21,705 nucleotides of DNA, taken from an uncultured Pseudomonadota bacterium. Lineage in GTDB: Bacteria; Pseudomonadota; Gammaproteobacteria; Burkholderiales; Casimicrobiaceae. Positions 7,608-15,121 of the stretch are shown here, piece after piece. The translations under genes were made by a program, and so were the position numbers. Under the pieces are notes generated by a model. The model was not told the DNA's origin and did not search any database. It worked only from the letters and a program-made list of their open reading frames with translations. The stretch's first letter is position 1, and every line of letters begins with the position of its first letter. The stretch covers positions 1 to 21,705 of the forward strand of contig CALFEY010000148.1 in assembly GCA_937958295.1 (NCBI GenBank), read 5' to 3'.

Positions 7608-7644
7608 GCGGCGACCCGGTGCCAGGACCCGTACCGGTCGCCGC
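7608..7644. terminator. hairpin between convergent genes, probable bidirectional terminator
   Basis: The arms GCGGCGACCCGGT (7608-7620) and ACCGGTCGCCGC (7633-7644) pair over 12 bp with one bulged C and a 12-nt loop. It sits 20 bp after the rlmM stop and touches the stop codon of the convergent amidase gene. There is no T-run, so intrinsic termination is not proven. Confidence 0.5.
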
Positions 7645-8882
7645 TACTCTGCCAATGCCAGCAACGTCTGCGCGAGCACCCGGGCGCCGTCGTACAGGTC
7701 CTCCGGAGTGGCGGACTCGGCCTCGTTGTGGCTCACTCCGTCCTTGCAGGGCACGAAGATCATCGCGGTGGGACAGATATCGTTGAGGTAGCGCGCATCG
7801 TGGCCGGCCGCCGACGGCAAGTCCATGGTGCGGATGCGAAGGTCCGCGGCCGAGGCGCGCACCAGGTCGCGCATGGTCGCGGGAAACTGCAGCGGCACGG
7901 CGCTGACGAGCTCCTCCACGTCCGCGCTGCAAGGCAGCGCCGCACGATGGCAGATGGCGGCGATCCTGTCCCCCAGGTCCGCGAGTGTGGCGGCATCGGG
8001 ATGACGCAGGTCGATCGAGAAGATGGCCTCGCCAGCCACCACCGATGGTGCGTTGGGCTTGACCTCGAGCCGTCCCACCGTGAATTTCACGACGTCCTCG
8101 GCGTCGTGCAATGCGCCGGCGAGCGCCTGGATGGCAGCCGTGGCGGCGAGCAATGCGTCCTTGCGCTCGGCGCGCAGCGACGTACCCGCATGCGCGGGCT
8201 CGCCCTTGATGGTGACCTGGAACGTGCGCTTGCCCTGCATGCCCGTGACCACGCCAACGCTGAAGCCCGCGCGCTCGAGCAGAGGCCCCTGCTCGATGTG
8301 CGCCTCCACATACGCCGCCACGGGACCGCCCAGCGGCCGACGGCGCAGCGCCGGGAACGCGGTGTCGACCTCGCGCAACGCCGTGGCCACGCTGGTGCCT
8401 TGCCCGTCACGAACCGAAAGGATCTGCGCGAGCCGAGCCGCGCCGGTGTAGGCGGAAGAGCCCATCATGCCCGGCGCAAATCGCGAGCCCTCCTCGTTCA
8501 TCCAGGCGACGATCTCGATGCTCCGGGTGCAAGGCCGTCCGCTCGCCTGGATCGCCTGCACCGCCTCGAGGGCCGCCAGCACGCCGTAGACGCCGTCGAA
8601 CTTGCCGCCGTTGGGCTGGCTGTCCAAATGCGATCCGCTCATGACCGCCGCGGCATCCGGGTCGCGTCCCTCGAGCCGCAGGAACACGTTGCCCGCCTCG
8701 TCGCCGAGCGGGGTCAGGCCGAGCTGCGCGCCCCAGTCGATGAGCTCCTTCCGGGCCGCGATGTCCTCGGCGGACAGCGCCTGCCGGTTAACGCCCCCCG
8801 CCCTGGTCGCGCCGTGCCGCGCCATGGCCATGAGGCGCTGCCACAGCCGCTCCTTGCTGACATGGTCGGCAGCCCGCTCCAT
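7644..8882 (-). CDS. M20-family Zn-dependent N-carbamoyl amino acid hydrolase/amidase
   Basis: The product is 412 aa. The start ATG overlaps the preceding stop as TAATG. It belongs to the AllC/HyuC group of M20 peptidases, which hydrolyse N-carbamoyl amino acids, ureidoglycolate-type compounds or related amides using two metal ions. Metal ligands visible are His85 and Asp96 (SGSHLDSQPNGGKFDG), the NEEGSRF Glu pair (130-131), His195 (EAHIEQGP) and His385 (VSHNEAE). The lid/dimer domain starts near VTIKGEPAHAGTS (about 223-235), with the substrate-binding residues expected around LRHP and AAGHDA. It is cytoplasmic and is the last gene of the eleven-gene operon, so it probably acts late, releasing ammonia, CO2 or an acid from an amide or carbamoyl group. 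No hydantoinase accompanies it, so hydantoin is not specifically supported. Confidence 0.9.
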   Translation of the reverse strand: MERAADHVSKERLWQRLMAMARHGATRAGGVNRQALSAEDIAARKELIDWGAQLGLTPLGDEAGNVFLRLEGRDPDAAAVMSGSHLDSQPNGGKFDGVYGVLAALEAVQAIQASGRPCTRSIEIVAWMNEEGSRFAPGMMGSSAYTGAARLAQILSVRDGQGTSVATALREVDTAFPALRRRPLGGPVAAYVEAHIEQGPLLERAGFSVGVVTGMQGKRTFQVTIKGEPAHAGTSLRAERKDALLAATAAIQALAGALHDAEDVVKFTVGRLEVKPNAPSVVAGEAIFSIDLRHPDAATLADLGDRIAAICHRAALPCSADVEELVSAVPLQFPATMRDLVRASAADLRIRTMDLPSAAGHDARYLNDICPTAMIFVPCKDGVSHNEAESATPEDLYDGARVLAQTLLALAE

Positions 8883-9763
8883 TACGAGGTTTTCATGATC
8901 TGCGCGGGGATCGCGCGGGGATCGCGCGGCAGCCAGCGACCTGCTTCGACGAGGCCGATGAAGTCACCCACGAAGCGATTGAAGTGCTCCGGCTCCTCGA
9001 GGTTGAGGGTATGCCCCGTCTTGGGCAGTACCACGAGGCCGCAGGCGGGAATCGTCTTCTTGAGGAAGATTCCGGGCTGCAGGCAGTGGTCGTCCTCGTC
9101 TCCGACCATGACCAGAGTCGGCGCGGCCATCGTGCGCAACCTGTCCTCGAGATCGTAGATCGACGGGCGGCGCGCCTGGACGCCGCGCATCGTGTTCGCC
9201 GCGCCGAGCGAGGAGTGCTCGCCGAGCAGCGTGGCGAACTCCTGCCAGCCCCGCGGGTCCTTGTTCTGGAACTGCACGCGCGACGCCCCGAGCGAGTAGG
9301 TCTTCGCGAAGGCCTTCGCTCCCCGCGTCTCGAATTGCTTCGCCACTTCGTGCGACACGGAGCGGAAGTATTCCTCGAACTGCTTCTCGGCGCCGTATCC
9401 CGCACCAGCCACGACCAGCGACAGCGCGCGGTCGGCGAAGTCGAGTCCGAAGTGCAACACGGCGAAGCCACCCATGGACAAGCCCACGACATGCGCGCGA
9501 TCGATGCCCGCGGCGTCCATCACCGCAGCGATGTCCTTGACCGCGCGCGACTGCGAATACGCCTCCACGCTCTCGGGCACGTCCGACGGAGGGTAGCCGC
9601 GCGCGGCGAACGCGACGCAGCGATGGCGCCGCGAGAAGTGGCGCATCTGCGGCTCCCAGCTGCCAAAGTTGCCGCCGAACTCATGCACGAAGACGATGGG
9701 CGTGCCGGCGCCCGACTCCTCGTAGTAGAGCTCGATACCGTCGTCGGTCCTGGCGTGCGCCAT
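8882..9763 (-). CDS. alpha/beta-hydrolase-fold esterase/lactonase-like hydrolase
   Basis: The product is 293 aa from the ATG at 9761-9763, which overlaps the upstream stop as ATGA. An upstream in-frame start at 9796 would run into the previous gene. The oxyanion region VHEFGGNFGSW (26-36) is followed by the nucleophile elbow GLSMGG with Ser96. The likely acid lies in VGDEDD (Asp222 or Asp224), and His251 is in KTGHTLNLEEPEHF. This is the classic Ser-Asp-His triad of carboxylesterases, C-C hydrolases and enol-lactonases (the 3-oxoadipate enol-lactone hydrolase-like group). There is no signal peptide. It is coupled to both neighbours and probably cleaves an ester, lactone or beta-diketone-like intermediate. 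The substrate cannot be assigned. Confidence 0.88.
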   Translation of the reverse strand: MAHARTDDGIELYYEESGAGTPIVFVHEFGGNFGSWEPQMRHFSRRHRCVAFAARGYPPSDVPESVEAYSQSRAVKDIAAVMDAAGIDRAHVVGLSMGGFAVLHFGLDFADRALSLVVAGAGYGAEKQFEEYFRSVSHEVAKQFETRGAKAFAKTYSLGASRVQFQNKDPRGWQEFATLLGEHSSLGAANTMRGVQARRPSIYDLEDRLRTMAAPTLVMVGDEDDHCLQPGIFLKKTIPACGLVVLPKTGHTLNLEEPEHFNRFVGDFIGLVEAGRWLPRDPRAIPAQIMKTS

Positions 9764-10758
9764 CAGGCGTGCTCCTTCCTCGTCATCTCGTCCCACGTTT
9801 GTCGGATCCAGTGCGCCATTGCCACGTTGTGCTCGAACAGTGAATATCTTGCGCCGTCCCCATAATCGGGAAGGTCGATGATCTCGGTGGTGAGGAAACG
9901 GATACGGCTCCCTGGATTGTCGCGGATGTCACGCAACACCTTGCGCGTGGCCTCCTTGCTGGGCTCGAGCTTGTAGGCGTACCAGGGCGAGTGCCACTCG
10001 CCGGGCCGGGGCCGCAGGAAGGGATACTGGCATGCCCGCCCCGGGCGCCCTTCGGCATTGAGCGCCCACAGGTTCTTCGGCCCCGCCGGCGCGACGGGAC
10101 GCAGGGCCGCCCACAGGAAGATGTTCTCCTCGAGCCACTCGTCGAAGATGCTCCGTGCGGCGAAGGGATCGAGGACGAGCCGCCCCGCCTCCACGTCCTC
10201 GCGGATGCCCGACACGTCCTGCTCTTCCGCGCTCTCCAGCTTGAGGATCACATGGCTGTGGTCGAGCTGCGCGTTGTACGGCACGCCGCGCTCCCGCACC
10301 AGGCGCGCTACCGGCAGCACGCGGCGGAAGTCCTCGGACCACATTTCGATGTGGATCTCCAGCGTGACGTCGAGGCCGAGCTTCTGCGCCTGCTCGTAGG
10401 CCTGCAGGTAGAAGTCCACGACTTCCGCGTTGCCGACCGGATGTCCGTCGGCATGGTTCGCGAGAAGCATGATGTTGTGGATCTCCGCGCCCGCCTCCTT
10501 CGCCAAAGCGAGGTTGGCCCGAAGCAACGCCTCGTCACGCCCAACCTGGTAGGTCCACAGGCCGGTCTTCATCGGCAGCCCGTGCTTGTCGGCGGCGCGC
10601 AGGTACGCCTTCTCCTCGCCGGGTTGCGGGAGGCGGTCGAAATAGTCGAACACGCCGGATTCCTTCACCCACCGGAACTTCTCGTCGATGCTGATCGGCG
10701 TTCCCGGGATACCCTGGACTCCGCGTCCATGGCAACCGAGGAGGAGTGGTCTGTTCAT
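9763..10758 (-). CDS. TIM-barrel sugar phosphate isomerase/epimerase-like protein
   Basis: The product is 331 aa from the ATG at 10756-10758, with GGAG about ten bases upstream. The sequence fits the xylose-isomerase-like/AP-endonuclease-2 TIM-barrel superfamily: alternating strands and helices from the GCHGRG start, then KTGLWTY, IHNIMLLANHADGHP, and the metal-site-like segments TLEIHIEMW (Glu134, Glu138) and AQLDHSHV (Asp166, His167, His169). The C-terminal third, with WALNAEGRPG, YPFLRPRPGEWHSPWYAYKLEP and ARYSLFEHN, is specific to this protein and probably shapes the pocket. Members isomerise or epimerise sugars or keto acids, or act as dehydratases, with a divalent metal. It lies between the PLP enzyme and the hydrolase in the operon. 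I do not recognise an exact ortholog. Confidence 0.68.
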   Translation of the reverse strand: MNRPLLLGCHGRGVQGIPGTPISIDEKFRWVKESGVFDYFDRLPQPGEEKAYLRAADKHGLPMKTGLWTYQVGRDEALLRANLALAKEAGAEIHNIMLLANHADGHPVGNAEVVDFYLQAYEQAQKLGLDVTLEIHIEMWSEDFRRVLPVARLVRERGVPYNAQLDHSHVILKLESAEEQDVSGIREDVEAGRLVLDPFAARSIFDEWLEENIFLWAALRPVAPAGPKNLWALNAEGRPGRACQYPFLRPRPGEWHSPWYAYKLEPSKEATRKVLRDIRDNPGSRIRFLTTEIIDLPDYGDGARYSLFEHNVAMAHWIRQTWDEMTRKEHA

Positions 10759-10820
10759 GCCGCATTCACTCCAAGTGAGGAGACGGGACCGAGGCAGCGG
10801 CGTTCTCCATCGTGGCCTTC

Positions 10821-11954
10821 TTAGAACAGCGGCGCGAAATCGGTGCGCCCACGCGCCTTCTCCACCATGGCAGGCAGCCGCTCGCAGAACGCGTCCACCC
10901 ACGCCTCGGGAACCGTCGTGCTGACCTTCACAAACCGATGGCCGAAAGTGGGCGTGTGATACGTCCCCTGGCGGATCATGATGTTCTCCGCACGGTAGAC
11001 ATCGACGAGCGCCTCGGGCTTGACGCCGGCATCGATGCATTCCACGACGAGGAAGTTCGCCTGCGATGGATAGACCGCCACCGCCATGCCCGGAACGGCG
11101 CGCACCGCCTTGACGATCTCGGCCTGGTTCCTGCGCTGCCGCCGGTTGATCTCGGGGAACCAGTCCTGCTTGATCTTGAGGCCGGCGATGGCCGCACGCT
11201 GCGAGATGACGTTGCACCCGAGGTTGTTCGGCGGTGCGGCGGCGAGGCGCTCGATCAGGTCGGCATTGGCGACGACGGCGCCCACGCGCAGACCCGCAAG
11301 GCCCAGCCACTTGGAGAAGCTGTAGATCGTGACCGCGCCTTCGGGATAGAACCTCGCCGCGAGGGTGTGGCGATCGGCGAAGTGCGCGTAGGTGCAGTCG
11401 TGGAGGAACACGGCGCCTACCCGGCGCGCGATGCGCGTGAAGGCCTCGATCTCCTCCGCGGTGTAGCACACGCCGAGCGGGTTGTTGGGATCGACGAGGT
11501 AGATGATGCGCGTTCTCTCGTTCACCGCGGCGTCCAGCTGCGCGACCGTAAGCTTATAGGCTTGCTCGGGCTTGTAGATCGGGATCTCGATCACCTTGGC
11601 GCCCGACGCCTTGGCGAAGGCCATCGGCCACTTCCAGCCCGGGTCCGTGGTGACGAACTCGGTGCCCGGCTCGCTCAACGTGCGGCATACGTTGTACAGC
11701 GCCTCGACCGCTCCGTCCGTGACCAGGACGGAAGCATCGTTCAACCCGAGATCCTCGAGGATGAGCCTGCGCAGCTCCTCGATGCCGATCGGCGGCGCGT
11801 AAGCGTGATACTCACCCGAGGCGATCGAGTCCGTCATCGCCTTGACCACCGCCGGATGGGCGTCGAAATGATTGGTGTTCTGCCCGAGCCACATGAGGCT
11901 CGGGTTGTTGAAAAGGCCGTCGAAGTACTTGTTCTTCGTCTCAAACAGGTGCAT
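10821..11954 (-). CDS. fold-type-I PLP-dependent aminotransferase-like enzyme
   Basis: The product is 377 aa from the ATG at 11952-11954. GGAGGT lies seven bases upstream, inside the last codons of the SDR gene, giving a 14-bp overlap. A TTG five codons earlier is unlikely. The class I/II pattern is clear: TDGAVEAL (79-86), the DPNNPLG loop with Asn158, Asp186 (LHDCTY) for the PLP nitrogen with Tyr189, the Schiff-base lysine Lys215 in YSFSKWLGLAGLRVG, and Arg223 for the phosphate. Family members usually carry a C-terminal Arg in an R-x-S motif that binds the substrate carboxylate. Here the corresponding segment is FVKVS, with Lys343. The enzyme may recognise an unusual amino donor or catalyse another PLP reaction such as lyase or decarboxylase chemistry. 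Histidinol-phosphate-aminotransferase-like proteins are the nearest general group. Confidence 0.88.
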   Translation of the reverse strand: MHLFETKNKYFDGLFNNPSLMWLGQNTNHFDAHPAVVKAMTDSIASGEYHAYAPPIGIEELRRLILEDLGLNDASVLVTDGAVEALYNVCRTLSEPGTEFVTTDPGWKWPMAFAKASGAKVIEIPIYKPEQAYKLTVAQLDAAVNERTRIIYLVDPNNPLGVCYTAEEIEAFTRIARRVGAVFLHDCTYAHFADRHTLAARFYPEGAVTIYSFSKWLGLAGLRVGAVVANADLIERLAAAPPNNLGCNVISQRAAIAGLKIKQDWFPEINRRQRRNQAEIVKAVRAVPGMAVAVYPSQANFLVVECIDAGVKPEALVDVYRAENIMIRQGTYHTPTFGHRFVKVSTTVPEAWVDAFCERLPAMVEKARGRTDFAPLF

Positions 11955-12753
11955 TGCCCTTACCTCCAACCTTGATCACGGACCCGCGCGAAGCGATGCC
12001 GCCGTCGATCGTCACGACCGTGCCACTGATATAGGCGGCCCGCGGAGACGCCAGGAACACCATGAGGTCGGCCACTTCTTCCGCCTCCGCCGGGCGCCCA
12101 CCGGGAAAGTGGCTGGTCATCTCCTGCCAGCGGCTGTCGTCGCCGTAGAGATCGATCGCGCGGCGCTTGTTGATCTTGACCATGCGATCGGTCTTGACAG
12201 GCCCGGGATTCACGCCGACCACCCGCACGCCGTAATCGAGGCTCGCGCCACCCAGCGCCTTGGTGAAGGCCATCAGCGCGGCGTTGCCGGTCGTTCCCGC
12301 GATGTAGTTGTAATCCCAGTTCTCGCCGGAATTGCCGATGTCGTTGATGATCACGCCGCTGCGCCGCTCCTTCATGCGCAGGTACATCTCTCGCGTCAGG
12401 TTGATGTACCCGAAGAGCTTGAGGTCGTATCCGCGTCGCCAGTCCGCGTCCGTGAGGGACTCGATTGGGCCGGCGGGCACCTCTCCTGCGTTATTGACGA
12501 GGATGTCGGCGTCGGGACACTGCCGCGCCAGCTCGACCATGTTCTCCGACTTCGACAGATCGAGCGGATGCACCGTCACTGCCACGCCGTGCTGCCGGGA
12601 AAGCTCGTCGCGCGCCGCCTCCAGCGCCTCGCCCGACCGTGCCGCGAGGTGGAGGGAACACCCCTCCGCCGCAAACGCACGGGCCGTCGCGAGGCCAATG
12701 CCCTTGGACGCGCCGGTGATGAGGACGGACTTGCCTTCAAGACCAAGTTTCAT
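11941..12753 (-). CDS. short-chain dehydrogenase/reductase-fold protein lacking YxxxK
   Basis: The product is 270 aa, with AAGGAG placed six bases before the ATG at 12751-12753. The Rossmann start TGASKGIG (13-20) and NNAG (87-90) place it in the classical SDR superfamily. So do NPGPVKTD (182-189) and the C-terminal SGTVVTIDGG (243-252). The usual catalytic Ser and Tyr-x-x-x-Lys are not seen. The segment that should read Y-x-A-S-K-A-A-L is instead IAGTTGNAAL (151-160), placing Gly153 and Asn157 at the Tyr and Lys positions. Nearby Tyr148 and Tyr150 might substitute. Cofactor binding looks intact, so it may use different acid-base residues or have a non-redox role. It overlaps the PLP gene by 14 bp and is clearly part of the operon. 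Confidence 0.88.
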   Translation of the reverse strand: MKLGLEGKSVLITGASKGIGLATARAFAAEGCSLHLAARSGEALEAARDELSRQHGVAVTVHPLDLSKSENMVELARQCPDADILVNNAGEVPAGPIESLTDADWRRGYDLKLFGYINLTREMYLRMKERRSGVIINDIGNSGENWDYNYIAGTTGNAALMAFTKALGGASLDYGVRVVGVNPGPVKTDRMVKINKRRAIDLYGDDSRWQEMTSHFPGGRPAEAEEVADLMVFLASPRAAYISGTVVTIDGGIASRGSVIKVGGKGNAPV

Positions 12754-12766
12754 GTTGCTCCTTGCT

Positions 12767-12795
12767 GGTCACAGGCCCTTGCGCGCGCCGTGACC
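12767..12795 (-). repeat. intercistronic hairpin upstream of the SDR gene
   Basis: On the plus strand, GGTCAC (12767-12772) plus GGC (12774-12776) pair with GCC (12787-12789) plus GTGACC (12790-12795). This makes a 9-bp stem with one bulged base and a 10-nt loop. It occupies part of the 80-bp gap between the oxygenase stop and the SDR ribosome site. It is a plausible mRNA-processing, stability or attenuation element that would split the operon into a transport/oxygenase part and an enzyme part. Confidence 0.45.
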
Positions 12796-12833
12796 CGACT
12801 GAGTTACGCCACCCACGGCCATCGACGCCGGGG

Positions 12834-13850
12834 TCAGCGCGCGGACTTCGCCATCTCGCCCGCCTTCTCCGTGGTGGTGAGGTGCTGGGCCTTCATGTGC
12901 TTGCCGAGGTAGTAGTCGCCGAAGATCACCGGCTCGTGCCTTGCGGGGGCATCCGGATCGATGCAACGGATCTCGGCATTGCAGTTCGGATTCTGGAAGA
13001 ACACCAGGGTGAGGCGCTGGTTGTGGGCGTACTCCGGCGGCGGCACGGCAACCCGATGCAAGTTGGAGTTCCAGCGATCGTTGGTCCAGCGGCGCATCAG
13101 GTCACCGATGTTGCATACGAACGTGCCTGGCGCGGGATGCACGTCCACCCACTCGCCATTGAGCAGCCGAACCTGCAGGCCGCCGGGGACATCGTCGCCG
13201 CGCAGGACGGTGAGCGTTCCATAGTCGGTGTGCTCGCCGGCGCGAAGCTGGCCGCGCTCGGGGGTGCTCGCGAGCGGCGGATAGCGGATGGCCCGCATGG
13301 TGCTGGTGTGCTTGTCCACCTTGTCGTCGAAGTGATGCTCGTCGAGGTCGAGCGCGACGGCGAAGATGCGCAACACCTGCGCCGCAACGCGCTCCATCTC
13401 GAGGTAGTACGCCTCGAACGCCTGGCGAAACCGCGCCGGCTCGGCGGGCCACATGTTGCGGTAGTAGAACGCCTTGTCCGCCGGCGTGCCCGCGACATCC
13501 GGCGGCGCCGGGCTGATGGGGCCCATCGCGAAGCTCTCCTGGAGGTCGGGCGGTGTCTTGTCGCCAAGGGAGTAGGCAAGTCCGCGATCGCCCACCCAGG
13601 AGTAGCCGCGGCTGATCTTGGTGGGGGGACGCTCGATCTCCCGCTTGCTCGCCATCGGCCGCGCAAAGAACTCGAGCGACAGCCGCCGCACCTCCTCCAC
13701 CAGATCCTCCGGGACACCGTGTCCACTGATGGAGAAGAAGCCGATCTCCTCACAGGCGCGCCGCACCTCGGTAGCGACGGCGCGCTTCTCGGCCGCCCCG
13801 CCGTGGATGAACGGGGCGATGTCGATCACGGGAACCGAATTGAAGTTCAT
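12834..13850 (-). CDS. 2-oxoglutarate/Fe(II)-dependent oxygenase, isopenicillin N synthase family
   Basis: The product is 338 aa from the ATG at 13848-13850, with AAGGAAGG about six bases upstream. An in-frame extension to 13904 would overlap the binding-protein gene and has no support. The N-terminal DIOX_N region is seen in VPVIDIAPFI and ACEEIGFFSISGHGVP (33-48). The catalytic double-stranded beta-helix has the 2-His-1-carboxylate iron triad: His207 and Asp209 in GEHTDYGTLTVL, and His265 in NLHRVAVPP. Arg279 in QRLTLVFF (R-x-T variant of R-x-S) binds 2-oxoglutarate. Such enzymes hydroxylate, desaturate or cyclise small molecules using O2 and 2-oxoglutarate. Its place right after the binding protein suggests it acts early on the imported compound. 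Isopenicillin synthesis is not implied. Confidence 0.92.
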   Translation of the reverse strand: MNFNSVPVIDIAPFIHGGAAEKRAVATEVRRACEEIGFFSISGHGVPEDLVEEVRRLSLEFFARPMASKREIERPPTKISRGYSWVGDRGLAYSLGDKTPPDLQESFAMGPISPAPPDVAGTPADKAFYYRNMWPAEPARFRQAFEAYYLEMERVAAQVLRIFAVALDLDEHHFDDKVDKHTSTMRAIRYPPLASTPERGQLRAGEHTDYGTLTVLRGDDVPGGLQVRLLNGEWVDVHPAPGTFVCNIGDLMRRWTNDRWNSNLHRVAVPPPEYAHNQRLTLVFFQNPNCNAEIRCIDPDAPARHEPVIFGDYYLGKHMKAQHLTTTEKAGEMAKSAR

Positions 13851-13875
13851 GGCCCGCCTTCCTTTCGAGTGACTG

Positions 13876-15021
13876 TCACTGCTTGCCGATCTTGACGACT
13901 TCACGCACCTGGTTCTGGCCCTTGTTCACGTTGGCCACGATGTACATGTTGAAGTTGTAGGCTTGGCCCTTGTCGTCGAAGCGATAGTTCCCGGTGAGGC
14001 CGTCATAGTTCGTGGCCTTCAGGGCGGCAGCGATCTTCTCGCCGTCGGTCGAGCCGGCCCTCTGGATCGCCTGGGCCAGGATGTACACGGTCTGGTATCC
14101 AGCCACCGAGAACTTGGTCGGGATCTCCTTGTACTTCGCCTTGTAGTCGTCGATGAACTTGCGGTTCTGCGCGGAGTCGATCACGCTCACCCACTCGATG
14201 ATGCCGAAGACGTTGTCGGTGAACGGATCCACCAGCTTGTTGTAGGCCTCCGAGGTGAACGCGCCCTCGCCGATGATCACCTGCTGCAGCCCCATCTGCC
14301 GGGCCTGCTTGGTGACGTTGGCGGCATTCTGGAACCCGCCGGTCGATATGATCGCGTCGGGCTTCGCCGCGCGGATCTTGGTCAGCATCGCGGCGAAATC
14401 GGTCTCGGCCCGATCGAAGTACTCGGTGGCGACGATCTCCGCCCCGCGGGCCTTGAGCGAGTCCCCGTAAGACTGGGCGGCCGAGCGTCCCCAGTCATCG
14501 CTGGTGACGATGAACGCCACGCGCTTGCCGTTGGCGATCTTCGACAGGGTCTCGCCCATCGACTTGCCGTTCAGGGTGGTGGTGGTGGTGGCGCGGAAGA
14601 AATACGGATTGTTCTGCTCGGTGAGGCGTTCGGCCGTGGACACACCACTGATGAGCGGGATCTTGTACTTCTTGATAGTCTCGCCGATGGCGCCCGTGGC
14701 GGAGCTGCAGATCGCACCGAGGAGGGCCACGACCTTCGATTGCGTGATGAGCTTCTCCGCGCTGGCCACCGACTGGGCCGGATTGCACGCCCCGTCCTCC
14801 GACAGCAACTCGATCGGTCGCCCCAGCACGCCGCCCTTGGCGTTGATCTCATCCACGGCGAGCTTGGCCCCGTTCAGCTTCGTGATGCCATCGTACGAGA
14901 CCCCGCCGGTGAGCGGATAGACCGCACCAATGCGGGTCGCTTGCGCGGAGGACAGGGTAGACAGAGCCAGTGCCGCCGCGCCGACCAGGATTGCGATCGC
15001 CGATTTTCGTTGCTGTTTCAT
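13876..15021 (-). CDS. Liv-type ABC transporter substrate-binding protein
   Basis: The product is 381 aa from the ATG at 15019-15021, preceded by GAGGGG. A signal peptide covers residues 1 to about 26-28 (basic KQQRK, hydrophobic core, SSAQA cleavage region). The mature protein begins TRIGAVYPLTGGVSYDG and follows the type-I periplasmic binding protein fold of the Leu/Ile/Val family (Peripla_BP_6), with AVDEINAKGGVLGRPIEL, GAICSSATGA, KIPLISGVSTA, and a C-terminal FDDKGQAYNFNMYIV. Cys79 and Cys105 could form the disulfide known in this family. The protein binds amino acids, amides, ureas or aromatic acids in the periplasm and delivers them to the LivHM permease. It is encoded after the ATPases and just before the oxygenase, so its ligand is probably the operon substrate. 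Ligand specificity cannot be read from sequence. Confidence 0.94.
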   Translation of the reverse strand: MKQQRKSAIAILVGAAALALSTLSSAQATRIGAVYPLTGGVSYDGITKLNGAKLAVDEINAKGGVLGRPIELLSEDGACNPAQSVASAEKLITQSKVVALLGAICSSATGAIGETIKKYKIPLISGVSTAERLTEQNNPYFFRATTTTTLNGKSMGETLSKIANGKRVAFIVTSDDWGRSAAQSYGDSLKARGAEIVATEYFDRAETDFAAMLTKIRAAKPDAIISTGGFQNAANVTKQARQMGLQQVIIGEGAFTSEAYNKLVDPFTDNVFGIIEWVSVIDSAQNRKFIDDYKAKYKEIPTKFSVAGYQTVYILAQAIQRAGSTDGEKIAAALKATNYDGLTGNYRFDDKGQAYNFNMYIVANVNKGQNQVREVVKIGKQ

Positions 15022-15121
15022 CGAAGCCCCTCACGAAGAATGAATGGTGGAAACACTCGAGCCCTGCGCACTTCCCGCCTTCTGCAACCATTGCGGCAAC
15101 AGCCCTTTCGTCGCCGCACCT

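Noticed and set aside
7644..8882. Specific assignment as a hydantoin-pathway enzyme
   Set aside because: The M20 family fits, but no hydantoinase or racemase is present, so only the general carbamoylase/amidase call is supported.
7605..9158. Plus-strand open frame of about 517 codons opposite the carbamoylase and hydrolase
   Set aside because: It spans two real minus-strand genes and their junction, with no domain signal.
12834..13850. Antibiotic (isopenicillin N) biosynthesis
   Set aside because: The family name reflects the fold. No peptide synthetase or other beta-lactam genes are nearby, and the context is catabolic.
13851..13904. N-terminal extension of the 2OG oxygenase
   Set aside because: It overlaps the binding-protein C-terminus. 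The ATG at 13850 has a good AAGGAAGG site and the family-typical VPVIDI start.
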